Shown here piece after piece: positions 1-7,851 of a stretch of DNA of 64,000 nt; position 1 is the first letter of the stretch; each line of letters opens with the position of its first letter. Under the pieces are notes generated by a model that saw only the letters and a program-made list of their open reading frames with translations, made no database searches and was not told where the DNA came from. Origin of the DNA: Pseudomonadota bacterium (GTDB lineage: Bacteria > Pseudomonadota > Alphaproteobacteria > Rhizobiales > Hyphomicrobiaceae); assembly GCA_023430315.1 (NCBI GenBank), contig JAEZAW010000143.1, positions 12,568 to 76,567 on the forward strand. Reading direction: 5' to 3'. A program made the position numbers and the translations under genes.

Positions 1-421
1 TCCACACGAGCGTCGGTGCGATGTTGCGGTACGGATTCTGCTCGCCGATGAGGCCCGCGAGGATCACGAGCATGAACAGGGCCAGCACCACGAGGCGGAG
101 CAGCAGAGCGACTGCGGGATGGCCGATGATGCGCCCGAGCCGTCCCGCCAGCAGATCGACACGCGCATCAGTGCGTCGGGCAGGCGCGCGTTGAACGAAG
201 AGACCGAAGACGGCGAACGAAAGCAGCACCGCCGCCGCCGCGCCATAGAGATAGAGCGTCAAGGGCAGCGGCAGCTCATAGCGTTGGCCGAAGCCGTGGG
301 CGGCCGCCGGCGCCGCGGCAGCACACGACGCCGTCACGCCCCAGGCCGCGGTAGCGGCCCACCGCCACGTAAGGCGCTCAGCGCGGGCGCACCTCGAGGC
401 GGACGAGCGAAGCCTCTCCAT
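1..421 (-). CDS. Membrane protein with cleaved-type signal, partial (3' end outside window)
   Basis: The first 140 residues of a membrane protein are present and the rest lies beyond base 1. An ATG at 421 opens a basic, hydrophobic leader that ends in an Ala-rich stretch. The segment HGFGQRYELPLP follows, then two hydrophobic helices, and the visible part ends near NPYRNIAPTLVW. I recall similar proteins in Rhizobiales as uncharacterised multi-pass membrane proteins often found beside transporter genes; no function is established. The start overlaps the end of the cupredoxin-like gene by 44 bases, so the two are translationally linked at the tail of the Liv operon. The reading frame is supported by the hydrophobic pattern; the product name is left open. 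Confidence 0.7.
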   Translation of the reverse strand, partial: MERLRSSASRCARAERLTWRWAATAAWGVTASCAAAAPAAAHGFGQRYELPLPLTLYLYGAAAAVLLSFAVFGLFVQRAPARRTDARVDLLAGRLGRIIGHPAVALLLRLVVLALFMLVILAGLIGEQNPYRNIAPTLVW

Positions 422-740
422 GCGAGTGACCGCCGCGCGCATCCGGCTTGTGCTCCTCTACTCCGAACCTACCCGTCGCGCGGGCGGTGAACACCATCTC
501 GGCGACCCCTCCGGGCTCGACGCGTGTCTCGATGTCGTAGCCGTGCAGATGCAGGATGATCGGCCGGTCGCTCGTCCAGCGCAGCCGGACATTGTCGTCC
601 TGCGTCACGCGGATCAGGCGCATCTTCTGCGCGACGCGGCCCTTCTCGATCCTGAGATCGAACACAACATCGGCGGCTTCGGCACCATGCGGGACGATCG
701 TGCTGAGCAGGAGAAGCAGGGTGGCGCAGAGGCGGATCAT
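378..740 (-). CDS. Small secreted cupredoxin-like protein
   Basis: This 120-residue protein has a Sec signal peptide (residues 1 to about 22, ending AEA) and a single beta-rich domain. The pattern LHLHGYDIE, followed by a V.PGG turn, F.A.ATGRF and a late VEEH, resembles the sandwich of cupredoxin-like domains that sit on quinol or copper proteins. The His residues around 64-66 and 97 could bind metal, but a full type-1 copper set (His-Cys-His-Met) is not visible because the mature part has no Cys. It lies 19 bases downstream of the 382-residue secreted protein and overlaps the membrane protein after it. It probably works in the periplasm with that partner; its role is unknown. Confidence 0.75.
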   Translation of the reverse strand: MIRLCATLLLLLSTIVPHGAEAADVVFDLRIEKGRVAQKMRLIRVTQDDNVRLRWTSDRPIILHLHGYDIETRVEPGGVAEMVFTARATGRFGVEEHKPDARGGHSHGEASLVRLEVRPR

Positions 741-759
741 CGCTTCATTCCAGGTCGGG

Positions 760-1908
760 TCAGGGCGGCGGCGTCGACTGGACGTCGGAGATACGGTTGA
801 GGATCCATGTGTGGTCGTAGGGGGACGGGATCGCCGCGGGATCGCCGCTCGCGAACCACATCAACCGGCCAAAGTCATCGCTGAAGCCGCCGACAGGATT
901 CCAGGCCGCTGCGGGTGGCGCCTCGACTGCAAGATGAAGCCAGCCGTTCCAGGGGAAGTCCTTGAGCTTCACGGTGCGCAGGAAGATCGGCGAGCTCAGG
1001 CCTTCGAGCGCGTCGTAGGAGAGGTTCTCGATGCCGGCCGAGAATTCGGTGCTGAAGTATTCGCGCTTCACGCTGTAGCCGGCGACGAGGGCGCGGCAGC
1101 CGGCAGTGAGCGCGCCGACCAGTTCGCGCCCGAGGTTGGCGCGTTCGGTCGCATCCTCGATCTCGCCAGATTTCAGGCGGGCGGCGATGGCATCGGCGCT
1201 TTCCTTCTGCGGCCCAGCGTGGAGCCCGGCCAGCAGGCGATGCGCGTGGAACCAGCCCGAGCGTGTCCAACGAGGGCCGAGCCAGCCGTTCATGATCAAA
1301 GTTAAGGACTGGACCAGCATGCGGGCGCCAACTTCGGAGACGGCGACATCCCAGTCAGCGGCGCTGCTGCGCCACTCGGGCCGCACAAGATGCTCGGCGA
1401 GCGCACCCTCGACCCGCACCTTGAGGCCGTCACCAGCTGATGGCGCAGTGGTGCTGCCGACAAGCCGCACGCGCGCCGCCTCCGCCAGATCGGCATGGAG
1501 CAGATAGTCGCCGTGCCAGGGCGTCACCGGGTAGGGATGGGCGACAAAACCACCCTCGCCGCCGCGCGCAGACATCTCGCGCATGATCGTTCCTGCTGCT
1601 GCACAGGCCGAGGTCTCGTCCTTGGCGAAGGGCGAATCCGGATTGAGATGCACAACGATGAAGGCACCGAGCGATTCGGCAAAGCCGACCGACTTCGGTG
1701 GTGCGCCGGAGAAGTCGGGCGTACTCCCGATGTAGGCGTGCAGCTTGCCGGCGCCCATCAGCTCGGCAGCGCGTGCGGGCGGCATCGCGGTGATCTCGAT
1801 CTCGTGCGGATAGTAGGAGGGATAGACCGGAAGCTCGTGCCCGCTCCACGCCACCGACACGGCGGCCAGCACTACTGCCGTGATCATGAGTGTGCGCCGC
1901 GCGATCAT
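760..1908 (-). CDS. Secreted protein of unrecognised family, paralogue of the first half of the 798-residue protein
   Basis: The 382-residue product has a signal peptide (about residues 1-22) and no domain I can name. Its whole mature length matches the N-terminal half of the product encoded at 5380-7776. Shared blocks, in order, are YPSYYPHEIEI, LHAYIGSTP with PPK, HPYPVTP followed by a His, GWFHAHRLLA, REYF with AGIENL, RTVKLKD followed by PWNG, and GRLMW with GDPA.IP. The blocks are collinear, so this is a true duplication. Conserved His and aromatic residues suggest a ligand- or metal-binding periplasmic protein, which is inference. It sits directly downstream of livF on the same strand with a 28-base gap, so it is probably co-transcribed with the transporter. 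Confidence 0.8.
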   Translation of the reverse strand: MIARRTLMITAVVLAAVSVAWSGHELPVYPSYYPHEIEITAMPPARAAELMGAGKLHAYIGSTPDFSGAPPKSVGFAESLGAFIVVHLNPDSPFAKDETSACAAAGTIMREMSARGGEGGFVAHPYPVTPWHGDYLLHADLAEAARVRLVGSTTAPSAGDGLKVRVEGALAEHLVRPEWRSSAADWDVAVSEVGARMLVQSLTLIMNGWLGPRWTRSGWFHAHRLLAGLHAGPQKESADAIAARLKSGEIEDATERANLGRELVGALTAGCRALVAGYSVKREYFSTEFSAGIENLSYDALEGLSSPIFLRTVKLKDFPWNGWLHLAVEAPPAAAWNPVGGFSDDFGRLMWFASGDPAAIPSPYDHTWILNRISDVQSTPPP

Positions 1909-1936
1909 GCGAAACTCCGATATTGCTGCCGCGCCT

Positions 1937-2653
1937 TCAACCGCGCAGCGCTTTCATCACGCGCTCGTCGGTTAGTGCATCCTTCGGCGGCCCGTGGAAG
2001 ATGATCTCGCCGCGGTCGATGGCGTAGAGCCGGTCGCCGATGCGGGTCGCCGCCGCGAGATGCGATTCGGCCATGAGGATCGAGACGCCGAGCGCCTTGA
2101 TCTTCATCACCGCCTCGGTGAAGCGGCTGACGATGACCGGTGCGAGGCCCTCGAAGGCCTCGTCGAGCAGCAGCAGCTTCGGCGACAGCATCATGGCGCG
2201 CGCAACCGCCACCATCTTGCGTTGACCGCCGCTCAGGTGCAGTCCCTGGCGGGCGAGCAGCGCCTTGACCTCCGGGAAGACGCCGAACGCCTGCTCCTCG
2301 GGATCGGCGCGCTCGATGCCGCGCTGCTTCGCCGCGTCGTCGCCCTGCCAGCGGCTGATCATCAGGTTCTCGCCGACCGACAGCTCGGGGAAGACTCCGC
2401 AGTTCTCAGGCGAGTAGCCGATGCCACGTCGCGCACGCTCGTGCGGCGGCAGCCGGTTGATGTTCTCGCCGTCGAAGGTGATCTCTCCAGCCCGCAGCGG
2501 CAGGAAGCCCATGATGCTTTCGATTGTCGTCGTCTTGCCGGCACCGTTGCGCCCGACGAGACACACGACCTCCTGGGGGCCGACGCTGAGTGATACCCCA
2601 TGCAGGATGTGCGCGGGTCCACGGTAGGTATCGATCGCATTGACCTCGAGCAC
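1937..2653 (-). CDS. livF: Branched-chain amino acid-type ABC transporter, ATP-binding protein LivF
   Basis: This is the second ATPase of a HAAT/Liv importer. It couples ATP hydrolysis to uptake through LivH/LivM at the inner membrane. Walker A (GRNGAGKT), an LSGGQ signature and Walker B (LLLLDEAFEGLAP) are all present in order, and the length is typical (about 238 residues). I prefer the GTG start at 2653, because AAGGA lies about nine bases upstream and the start follows the livG stop. An ATG at 2674 would overlap livG by 17 bases. The FEGLAP box after Walker B is characteristic of LivF. The substrate cannot be deduced from the ATPase. Confidence 0.93.
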   Translation of the reverse strand: MLEVNAIDTYRGPAHILHGVSLSVGPQEVVCLVGRNGAGKTTTIESIMGFLPLRAGEITFDGENINRLPPHERARRGIGYSPENCGVFPELSVGENLMISRWQGDDAAKQRGIERADPEEQAFGVFPEVKALLARQGLHLSGGQRKMVAVARAMMLSPKLLLLDEAFEGLAPVIVSRFTEAVMKIKALGVSILMAESHLAAATRIGDRLYAIDRGEIIFHGPPKDALTDERVMKALRG

Positions 2654-2657
2654 GGCG

Positions 2658-3431
2658 TCAGTCCTTTCGTGCAAAAGCTGAGGTATCGGCTGAGCCGAGC
2701 AGTGTCATCGCGACCTGCTCGTTGTTGCGGATCTCGTCGGGTGTGCCCTGGGCCATGATGGCGCCCTGGGCCATGACGACAATGCGGTCCGAGTACTTGA
2801 AGACGACATCCATATCGTGCTCGACGATCACCGCAGTGATGCCCTCGCCGCGCACTACGGAGGCGATGGTGTCCATGATCTGGCCCTTGTCCCGGGTGCT
2901 GACGCCGCTCGTCGGCTCGTCGAGGAACAAGAGCTTGGGCTTCAGCGCGTAGGCCAGCGCGACGTCGAGGAGCTTGCGCTCGCCTTGCGCGAGATCGCGG
3001 GCATTGCCATCGCGCTTGGCGGCGAGGCCAAACTGGCCGAGGATCGCATCGGCCTCCTCGGTGACGGCGTGGTCGAGATGGGCGAGCTTGCCGAGGTGCG
3101 TGGTCTTGCCCTCGCGGGAGAAGATCGCCAGTGCGACGTTGTCGAAGGTGGTGAGATCGTCGAACACGTTGACGAGTTGGAAGCTGCGCGCGATCCCGGC
3201 CCGGACACGGTCCGTCCGCGAGGTCCGTGTGATGTCTTCACCGCGAAAGAGGATCTGTCCCGACTCGGCTTCGAGCAGCGCGCTGATCACGTTGATGAGC
3301 GAAGTCTTGCCGGCGCCGTTGGGACCGACCAGCGAGATGAACTCGCCCTCCTCGATGCTGAGACTGACGTGGTCCACGGCCCGTGTTTCGCCGAAGTACC
3401 GCTTGAGCTCTATGGTCTGAAGAAGCGCCAT
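2658..3431 (-). CDS. livG: Branched-chain amino acid-type ABC transporter, ATP-binding protein LivG
   Basis: This is the first ATPase of the Liv-type importer (257 residues). It has Walker A GPNGAGKTS, a Q-loop region ARSFQL, a signature that reads LAQGERK instead of LSGGQ, Walker B LLFLDEPTSG and a switch His in VEHDMDVVF. The SFQLVNVFDDLT segment and the C-terminal GTPDEIRNN are typical of LivG. It follows livM after one base and precedes livF by a few bases. The E at the end of LAQGE is common in LivG-like ATPases, so no loss of function is implied. Confidence 0.93.
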   Translation of the reverse strand: MALLQTIELKRYFGETRAVDHVSLSIEEGEFISLVGPNGAGKTSLINVISALLEAESGQILFRGEDITRTSRTDRVRAGIARSFQLVNVFDDLTTFDNVALAIFSREGKTTHLGKLAHLDHAVTEEADAILGQFGLAAKRDGNARDLAQGERKLLDVALAYALKPKLLFLDEPTSGVSTRDKGQIMDTIASVVRGEGITAVIVEHDMDVVFKYSDRIVVMAQGAIMAQGTPDEIRNNEQVAMTLLGSADTSAFARKD

Positions 3432-3432
3432 G

Positions 3433-4431
3433 TCAGCCCCTCCTCAGCTTGCGGGCGATGCGTGCGATCGTGCCGACGATGCCGGTCGGCATCAGCATGA
3501 CCATGACCACCAGCACGGTCCCGAGCACGAGCTGCCAGTATTGCGAGCCGGCGACGGCGTAGACCTTGAGGTAGTTGAACGAGATCGCGCCGATGATCGG
3601 GCCGGTGAAATTGCGGAAACCTCCGAGCACGGTCATGAATACGATCTCGCCGGAGAACGGCCAGTAGAGGATGTCGGGCGTTGTGAGGCCGTTGAGCGGC
3701 ACCCAGAGGGCGCCGGCAAGCCCCGTGAAGGTTCCCGAGATCACGAAGGCGAGCCAGCGAAACCGCCGCACCGGCACGCCGACGAAACTGGCGCGAACCT
3801 CGTTGTCGCGGATCGCCTGCAGCGCCTTGCCGAAGGGCGAATGCACGATCACCCACATGACCACCACCGCGATCAGGAACAGCACCAGCACGTAGTAATA
3901 GTAGGTATAGACGAACCGCTGGTAGGCACCGGAACCGGTGAAGTCGAAAAGGCCTCCAAGGAGCGTGATGCGATTGCGTGGTACGCGGATGCCGTCGGTG
4001 CCGCCCGTCACCCAGAAGAACTTGAAGGCGAGGCTCCAGAGCACCTGGGAAAGCGCGAGCGCGAGGATGCTGAAGAAGATGCGCGTGTGGCGCACGCAGA
4101 CATAGCCGAACAGAGCCGAGATCACGAGCGAGGCCAGGAGACCGCCAAGGATGCACAGCTCCATGGACTGGACGTGCAGGTCGCGCACGATGAACGCAAC
4201 CGTGTAGGCACCCATGCCGAAGTAGGCGGAATGGCCGAACGAGAGGAGGCCCGTGTAGCCGAGCAGCAGATTGAAGCCGAGCGCGGCAATGGCGAAGGTG
4301 AAGCCGTAGATCAGGAGCTCGGTCTGATAGAGTCCGATGAACTTCGGCAGGAGCGCGAGCACGACGACGATGGGAATGCCGACCGCGAGCAGCATCGGGA
4401 TCGAAGGCGCTGTGCGGGAGATTGGTGACAT
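3433..4431 (-). CDS. livM: Branched-chain amino acid-type ABC transporter, permease LivM
   Basis: This 332-residue permease has eight or more hydrophobic segments and the LivM hallmarks: LLLGYTGLLSFGHSAYFGMGAY near residues 55-75 and the cytoplasmic EAA-like stretch around SPFGKALQAIRDNEVRASFVG. It forms the translocation pore with LivH. Start and stop are three bases from livH and one base from livG, so the genes are translationally coupled. The sequence says nothing clear about substrate; LivM proteins also serve urea, amide and aromatic-acid importers. Confidence 0.92.
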   Translation of the reverse strand: MSPISRTAPSIPMLLAVGIPIVVVLALLPKFIGLYQTELLIYGFTFAIAALGFNLLLGYTGLLSFGHSAYFGMGAYTVAFIVRDLHVQSMELCILGGLLASLVISALFGYVCVRHTRIFFSILALALSQVLWSLAFKFFWVTGGTDGIRVPRNRITLLGGLFDFTGSGAYQRFVYTYYYYVLVLFLIAVVVMWVIVHSPFGKALQAIRDNEVRASFVGVPVRRFRWLAFVISGTFTGLAGALWVPLNGLTTPDILYWPFSGEIVFMTVLGGFRNFTGPIIGAISFNYLKVYAVAGSQYWQLVLGTVLVVMVMLMPTGIVGTIARIARKLRRG

Positions 4432-4434
4432 CGA

Positions 4435-5325
4435 TCAGGCCCTCCCGAACAGCCCGGTCGGGCGTATGAGCAGAACCACTGCCGCGATCAGGTAGAGCAC
4501 AGCGAGCTCGATCTCCGGAAAGAACTGAATACCGGCGGTGCGCACGAAGCTGACGATGAGGGCGCCGACGAGCGCCCCCTCGAGGCTGCCGAGGCCGCCG
4601 ATGACGATCACGACGAAGGCGAGGATGAGCGCATCGACGCCCATGCCGAGCACCGCCGCCTGCGCCGGCACGACTACGGCGCCACCGAGCCCGGCCATGA
4701 AGCAGCCGATCGCGAAGGCCTGGATGTAGACACGTCCGACATTGATGCCGAGCGCCGAGGCCATGCGACGGTCTTGGGATGTCGCCCGCAGGATGACGCC
4801 GAAGCGCGTGCGGTAGATGAACGCCCAGAGTCCGATCGCCGAGATGATGCCGATGGCGATGACGATCAGATTGTAGGTTGGATAGAGCAGCCCACCGATG
4901 CGGATGCTGCCCATGCCGTCCATGATCGAGCCCGCACTCAGCGGCGTGCCACCGAACACGAGCTTCATGACATCGTCGAGGATCATCAGAAGGCCGAAAG
5001 TGACGAGAAGGATGTATTCCTCCGGCCGGCCGTAGAGCGGGCGCAGCAGCGTCGGCTCGACCACCGCGCCGACGGCTGCAATGGCGAGAGCGCCGATCGG
5101 CAATATGAGAAGCTGCCCGATCAGGAACAGGCCGCCGGTGCTCGAGGCGCCGAACACCGCGCCGACCGCCCAAGCCGACACGAAGGCGCCGAGTGCGTAG
5201 AACGTCCCATGCGCGAGATTGACGATGCGCATGACGCCGTAGATGAGGCTCAGACCCGCGGCGATGAGGAAGAGAACGGCAGCATAGAAAATGGAATTCA
5301 GCGTTTGAATGATCAATGTATCCAT
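4435..5325 (-). CDS. livH: Branched-chain amino acid-type ABC transporter, permease LivH
   Basis: This 296-residue permease has the LivH signature LIAAGLSLIYGVMRIVNLAHGTFYALGAF at the N-terminus (about residues 20-48). The cytoplasmic loop RTRFGVILRATSQDRRMASALGIN docks the ATPase. Its length and hydrophobic pattern match the family. It lies between the 798-residue secreted protein (54 bases upstream) and livM. That placement puts the unknown secreted protein inside the transporter operon between the binding protein and the permeases. Confidence 0.92.
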   Translation of the reverse strand: MDTLIIQTLNSIFYAAVLFLIAAGLSLIYGVMRIVNLAHGTFYALGAFVSAWAVGAVFGASSTGGLFLIGQLLILPIGALAIAAVGAVVEPTLLRPLYGRPEEYILLVTFGLLMILDDVMKLVFGGTPLSAGSIMDGMGSIRIGGLLYPTYNLIVIAIGIISAIGLWAFIYRTRFGVILRATSQDRRMASALGINVGRVYIQAFAIGCFMAGLGGAVVVPAQAAVLGMGVDALILAFVVIVIGGLGSLEGALVGALIVSFVRTAGIQFFPEIELAVLYLIAAVVLLIRPTGLFGRA

Positions 5326-5379
5326 TGGTGCCCCGTCCGCGCCTGCCCGAAGATACCGTTCGCCGATGATGTGCGCCGC

Positions 5380-7776
5380 CTAGCCAGGAGCTCCCGTCGC
5401 ATCGACGTGAAAGTGCAGGATGCTGGCGGGTGGCTCGAGGGCGTTGCCATCCAGCAGAATGCCGAGGACCAGCGTGTACTGGCCTGCTGGCAGGCGCCTA
5501 TCGAGCTCGATTGAGAATTGGCCATCTTCCCCCCAATGCATCTTATCGACCTTCAGGACCTTGCCGTCCGGACCGACGAGCAGGTAGCGCGAAACGACGA
5601 GCAGGCCCTGCAGGCCGCGTGTCGTGGTCCTGAGCAGCGGCTCTTTGGTCGGCCTGTAGTCGCGCCCGGCTTTCAGGATCAGCTCGGCATCGGCACGAAC
5701 AGTGATCCGGCCAGCATCGAGCGCGACCTCCGTGATGGCCGCGCGCGGTGGATTGACGAAGCGATCAAAGGTGCCGAAGCCGAGTGGATAGGTGACCTCG
5801 CGGACGGCCTCCAGCACCACCGAGCGCGCGTCCCATGACTTCAGCCGATAGGGGCCGTTGGCAACGAGCAGGTGGCCGTGCTTTTCGGCAAATGAGCGGA
5901 GCGCCCGCCAACGTGTTTGCGCTTCTTCGGGTGTAACGAGATCCCGCAGCGCCTGGGGGCGATGGCTCGACTGCTCGAACTCGGCGACCAGCGCCTTGAG
6001 CTTCGCGCCGAGCGCGGCATCGCGCACGAGATCCAGCCACGGTACTTGCCGCCGCGCCGCCTCCTCCCGCGAGAAGGCGGCATATCCCCGCGCCACCGCT
6101 TCCTCCATCAGCACCATGAGATGCCAGGGCACGGTGCTCCATGGCGGCGTGAGCGCAGCGAGCTGCGTCTCGTCTCCGGGAGCGCCCTTGAGATAGACCT
6201 CCAGCACCGGCGTCGTCAGGACGATCTCCAGACCCTCGGCAACTGCGTGCTTGGCGCTCTCCACGTCCACGAGCTTGACCGCCACCAGCCGCTCATCCAT
6301 GGCGGCAAACAGGGGGCCAAGTCGCGGCTCGCGGAGTCGATCGGCAGTGCCCGCGTCGGCACCCCAGCGATAGGTGAAGGAAAAGGGGTAGAGGAGGTCG
6401 GCTGCCGCCATCTCGGTGCCGTCCTCGAAGGGTGAGGCGAGCACGCGATAGGTGACTTTCGCTGACGCAACCGTCCCCTCCCCGATCTGTGGGAGCGCGC
6501 CGCTGCCCGGCTCCGGACGGACCGCATCGGCGGGCACCTTGATGCCACCCGATTGGCCAAGCGTGCGCGAGACATCCGCCTGCACGCGGTTCGGCATCCA
6601 GCTCGCGTTGAAGGGGAACGGGATCATCGCGGGATCGCCGATCGCCGACCACATCAGCCGACCGGTGGTGTCGGTGAAGCCGGTAATCGGATTCCAAGCG
6701 GCACCCGCCACATCGCTGACGCCGAGGCGCAACTTGCCGTTCCAGGGATAATCCTTGAGCTTCACCGTGCGGATGAAGAGCGGCGAGTTGAGGCCGTCGA
6801 GAGAGTCGAAGGCAACATTCTCGACGCCGGCGGGATAGGCATCATTGAAGTATTCGCGCCGCGGCACGTAGCCCGCCACCGTGCGCGAACACCCGCGGGT
6901 GAGGGCAATGATCAGGTCCCGCTCAATATCGGCGCGCTCGGCGAGACCGCGCACCTCGCCGCGGATCAAGTGCTCGTAGGCGTCAACGGCGACCTCGAGT
7001 GCGGCTGCATCGAGGCCTGACGCCAGCAGCAGGTGCGCCTGGAACCAGCCTTCCTTGAGCCATGGCGGACCCGACCAGTCGCCGGTGAACTGCACGCCCG
7101 CCTGAGCGAGCAGGTCATCGACCGACACGGCCTCCAGAACGATATCGGCCTCCTCCGCGACACGCCCAAATCGTGCCTTGACGATCTTCTCGGCGAGACC
7201 TCCTCGCGCGCCGACCTGCGTCTCCACCGCGGAAAGCGTTCTGCTACCGGTCGCGCTTTTCGCCGCTTCGATCCGGTCGAGATGATTGAAGACATCGGCG
7301 TGATAGGGCGTCACGGGATAGGGGTGGAAGACGAAGCCGGCAGCCGTCTCCGTCCGCAGCGCCGCGAGCAGGTCGCGGGTGGCCGCACAGCGGCTCTCGG
7401 CAGTCGCAAAGCGTGTTGCGGCGCTATTTACGTTCACGACAAGAAAAGTTCCGAGCGCCGTCGCGGACCTCACGTGCTTCGGCGGCAGCTCCGAAAAGGC
7501 CGGCGTCGCGCCGACATAGGCGTGCAGCGTCTGATCGGCGAGACCTTTGGCAGCTGCCACGGGATCGACGACGTCGATGCGGATCTCATCGGGATAGTAG
7601 GACGGGAAGTGCCCGACGGAATGGCCGGCGCCGCCACGGCCGCCCGCAAAGACCAGCGTCGCCGCGAGGATACAACCAGCCGCGCTCCGCACGCTCCAAC
7701 CGCGCAAGCCGGCACGCGATGGTGCGCAACATGCGTGCGTCCGCTTGCCGGCGGCCCTGTCGTCGCCCCACCTCAT
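5380..7776 (-). CDS. Large secreted two-part protein: unknown N-terminal family plus peptide-binding-protein-like C-terminal half
   Basis: The 798-residue product has a hydrophobic signal segment (about residues 31-46). Residues 57 to about 410 are the same family as the 382-residue product at 760-1908, with blocks FPSYYPDEI, LHAYVGATP, HPYPVTPYH, GWFQAHLLLA, REYF, RTVKLKDYPWNG and GRLMW. The second half, from about 440, has features reminiscent of family-5 extracellular solute-binding proteins: DGTEMAAADLLYPFSF and, later, VANGPYRLKSWD. That resemblance is weak and is my reading only. A beta-rich tail of about 100 residues closes the protein. It lies 75 bases downstream of the livK-like gene and 54 upstream of livH. 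The upstream end is not fixed, and a later start is possible. Confidence 0.78.
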   Translation of the reverse strand: MRWGDDRAAGKRTHACCAPSRAGLRGWSVRSAAGCILAATLVFAGGRGGAGHSVGHFPSYYPDEIRIDVVDPVAAAKGLADQTLHAYVGATPAFSELPPKHVRSATALGTFLVVNVNSAATRFATAESRCAATRDLLAALRTETAAGFVFHPYPVTPYHADVFNHLDRIEAAKSATGSRTLSAVETQVGARGGLAEKIVKARFGRVAEEADIVLEAVSVDDLLAQAGVQFTGDWSGPPWLKEGWFQAHLLLASGLDAAALEVAVDAYEHLIRGEVRGLAERADIERDLIIALTRGCSRTVAGYVPRREYFNDAYPAGVENVAFDSLDGLNSPLFIRTVKLKDYPWNGKLRLGVSDVAGAAWNPITGFTDTTGRLMWSAIGDPAMIPFPFNASWMPNRVQADVSRTLGQSGGIKVPADAVRPEPGSGALPQIGEGTVASAKVTYRVLASPFEDGTEMAAADLLYPFSFTYRWGADAGTADRLREPRLGPLFAAMDERLVAVKLVDVESAKHAVAEGLEIVLTTPVLEVYLKGAPGDETQLAALTPPWSTVPWHLMVLMEEAVARGYAAFSREEAARRQVPWLDLVRDAALGAKLKALVAEFEQSSHRPQALRDLVTPEEAQTRWRALRSFAEKHGHLLVANGPYRLKSWDARSVVLEAVREVTYPLGFGTFDRFVNPPRAAITEVALDAGRITVRADAELILKAGRDYRPTKEPLLRTTTRGLQGLLVVSRYLLVGPDGKVLKVDKMHWGEDGQFSIELDRRLPAGQYTLVLGILLDGNALEPPASILHFHVDATGAPG

Positions 7777-7851
7777 GGCTGGAGACTTCCATCCATTCCG
7801 GCCGAGACGGCCGCGCGCGAGGCACGGCCGCCTTCCCGTCCGGGATTGGGC

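Noticed and set aside
3410..5173. A long open frame antisense or off-frame to livM and livH
   Set aside because: It has a low-complexity Arg/His-rich composition typical of GC-rich shadow frames, and it overlaps clear permease genes.
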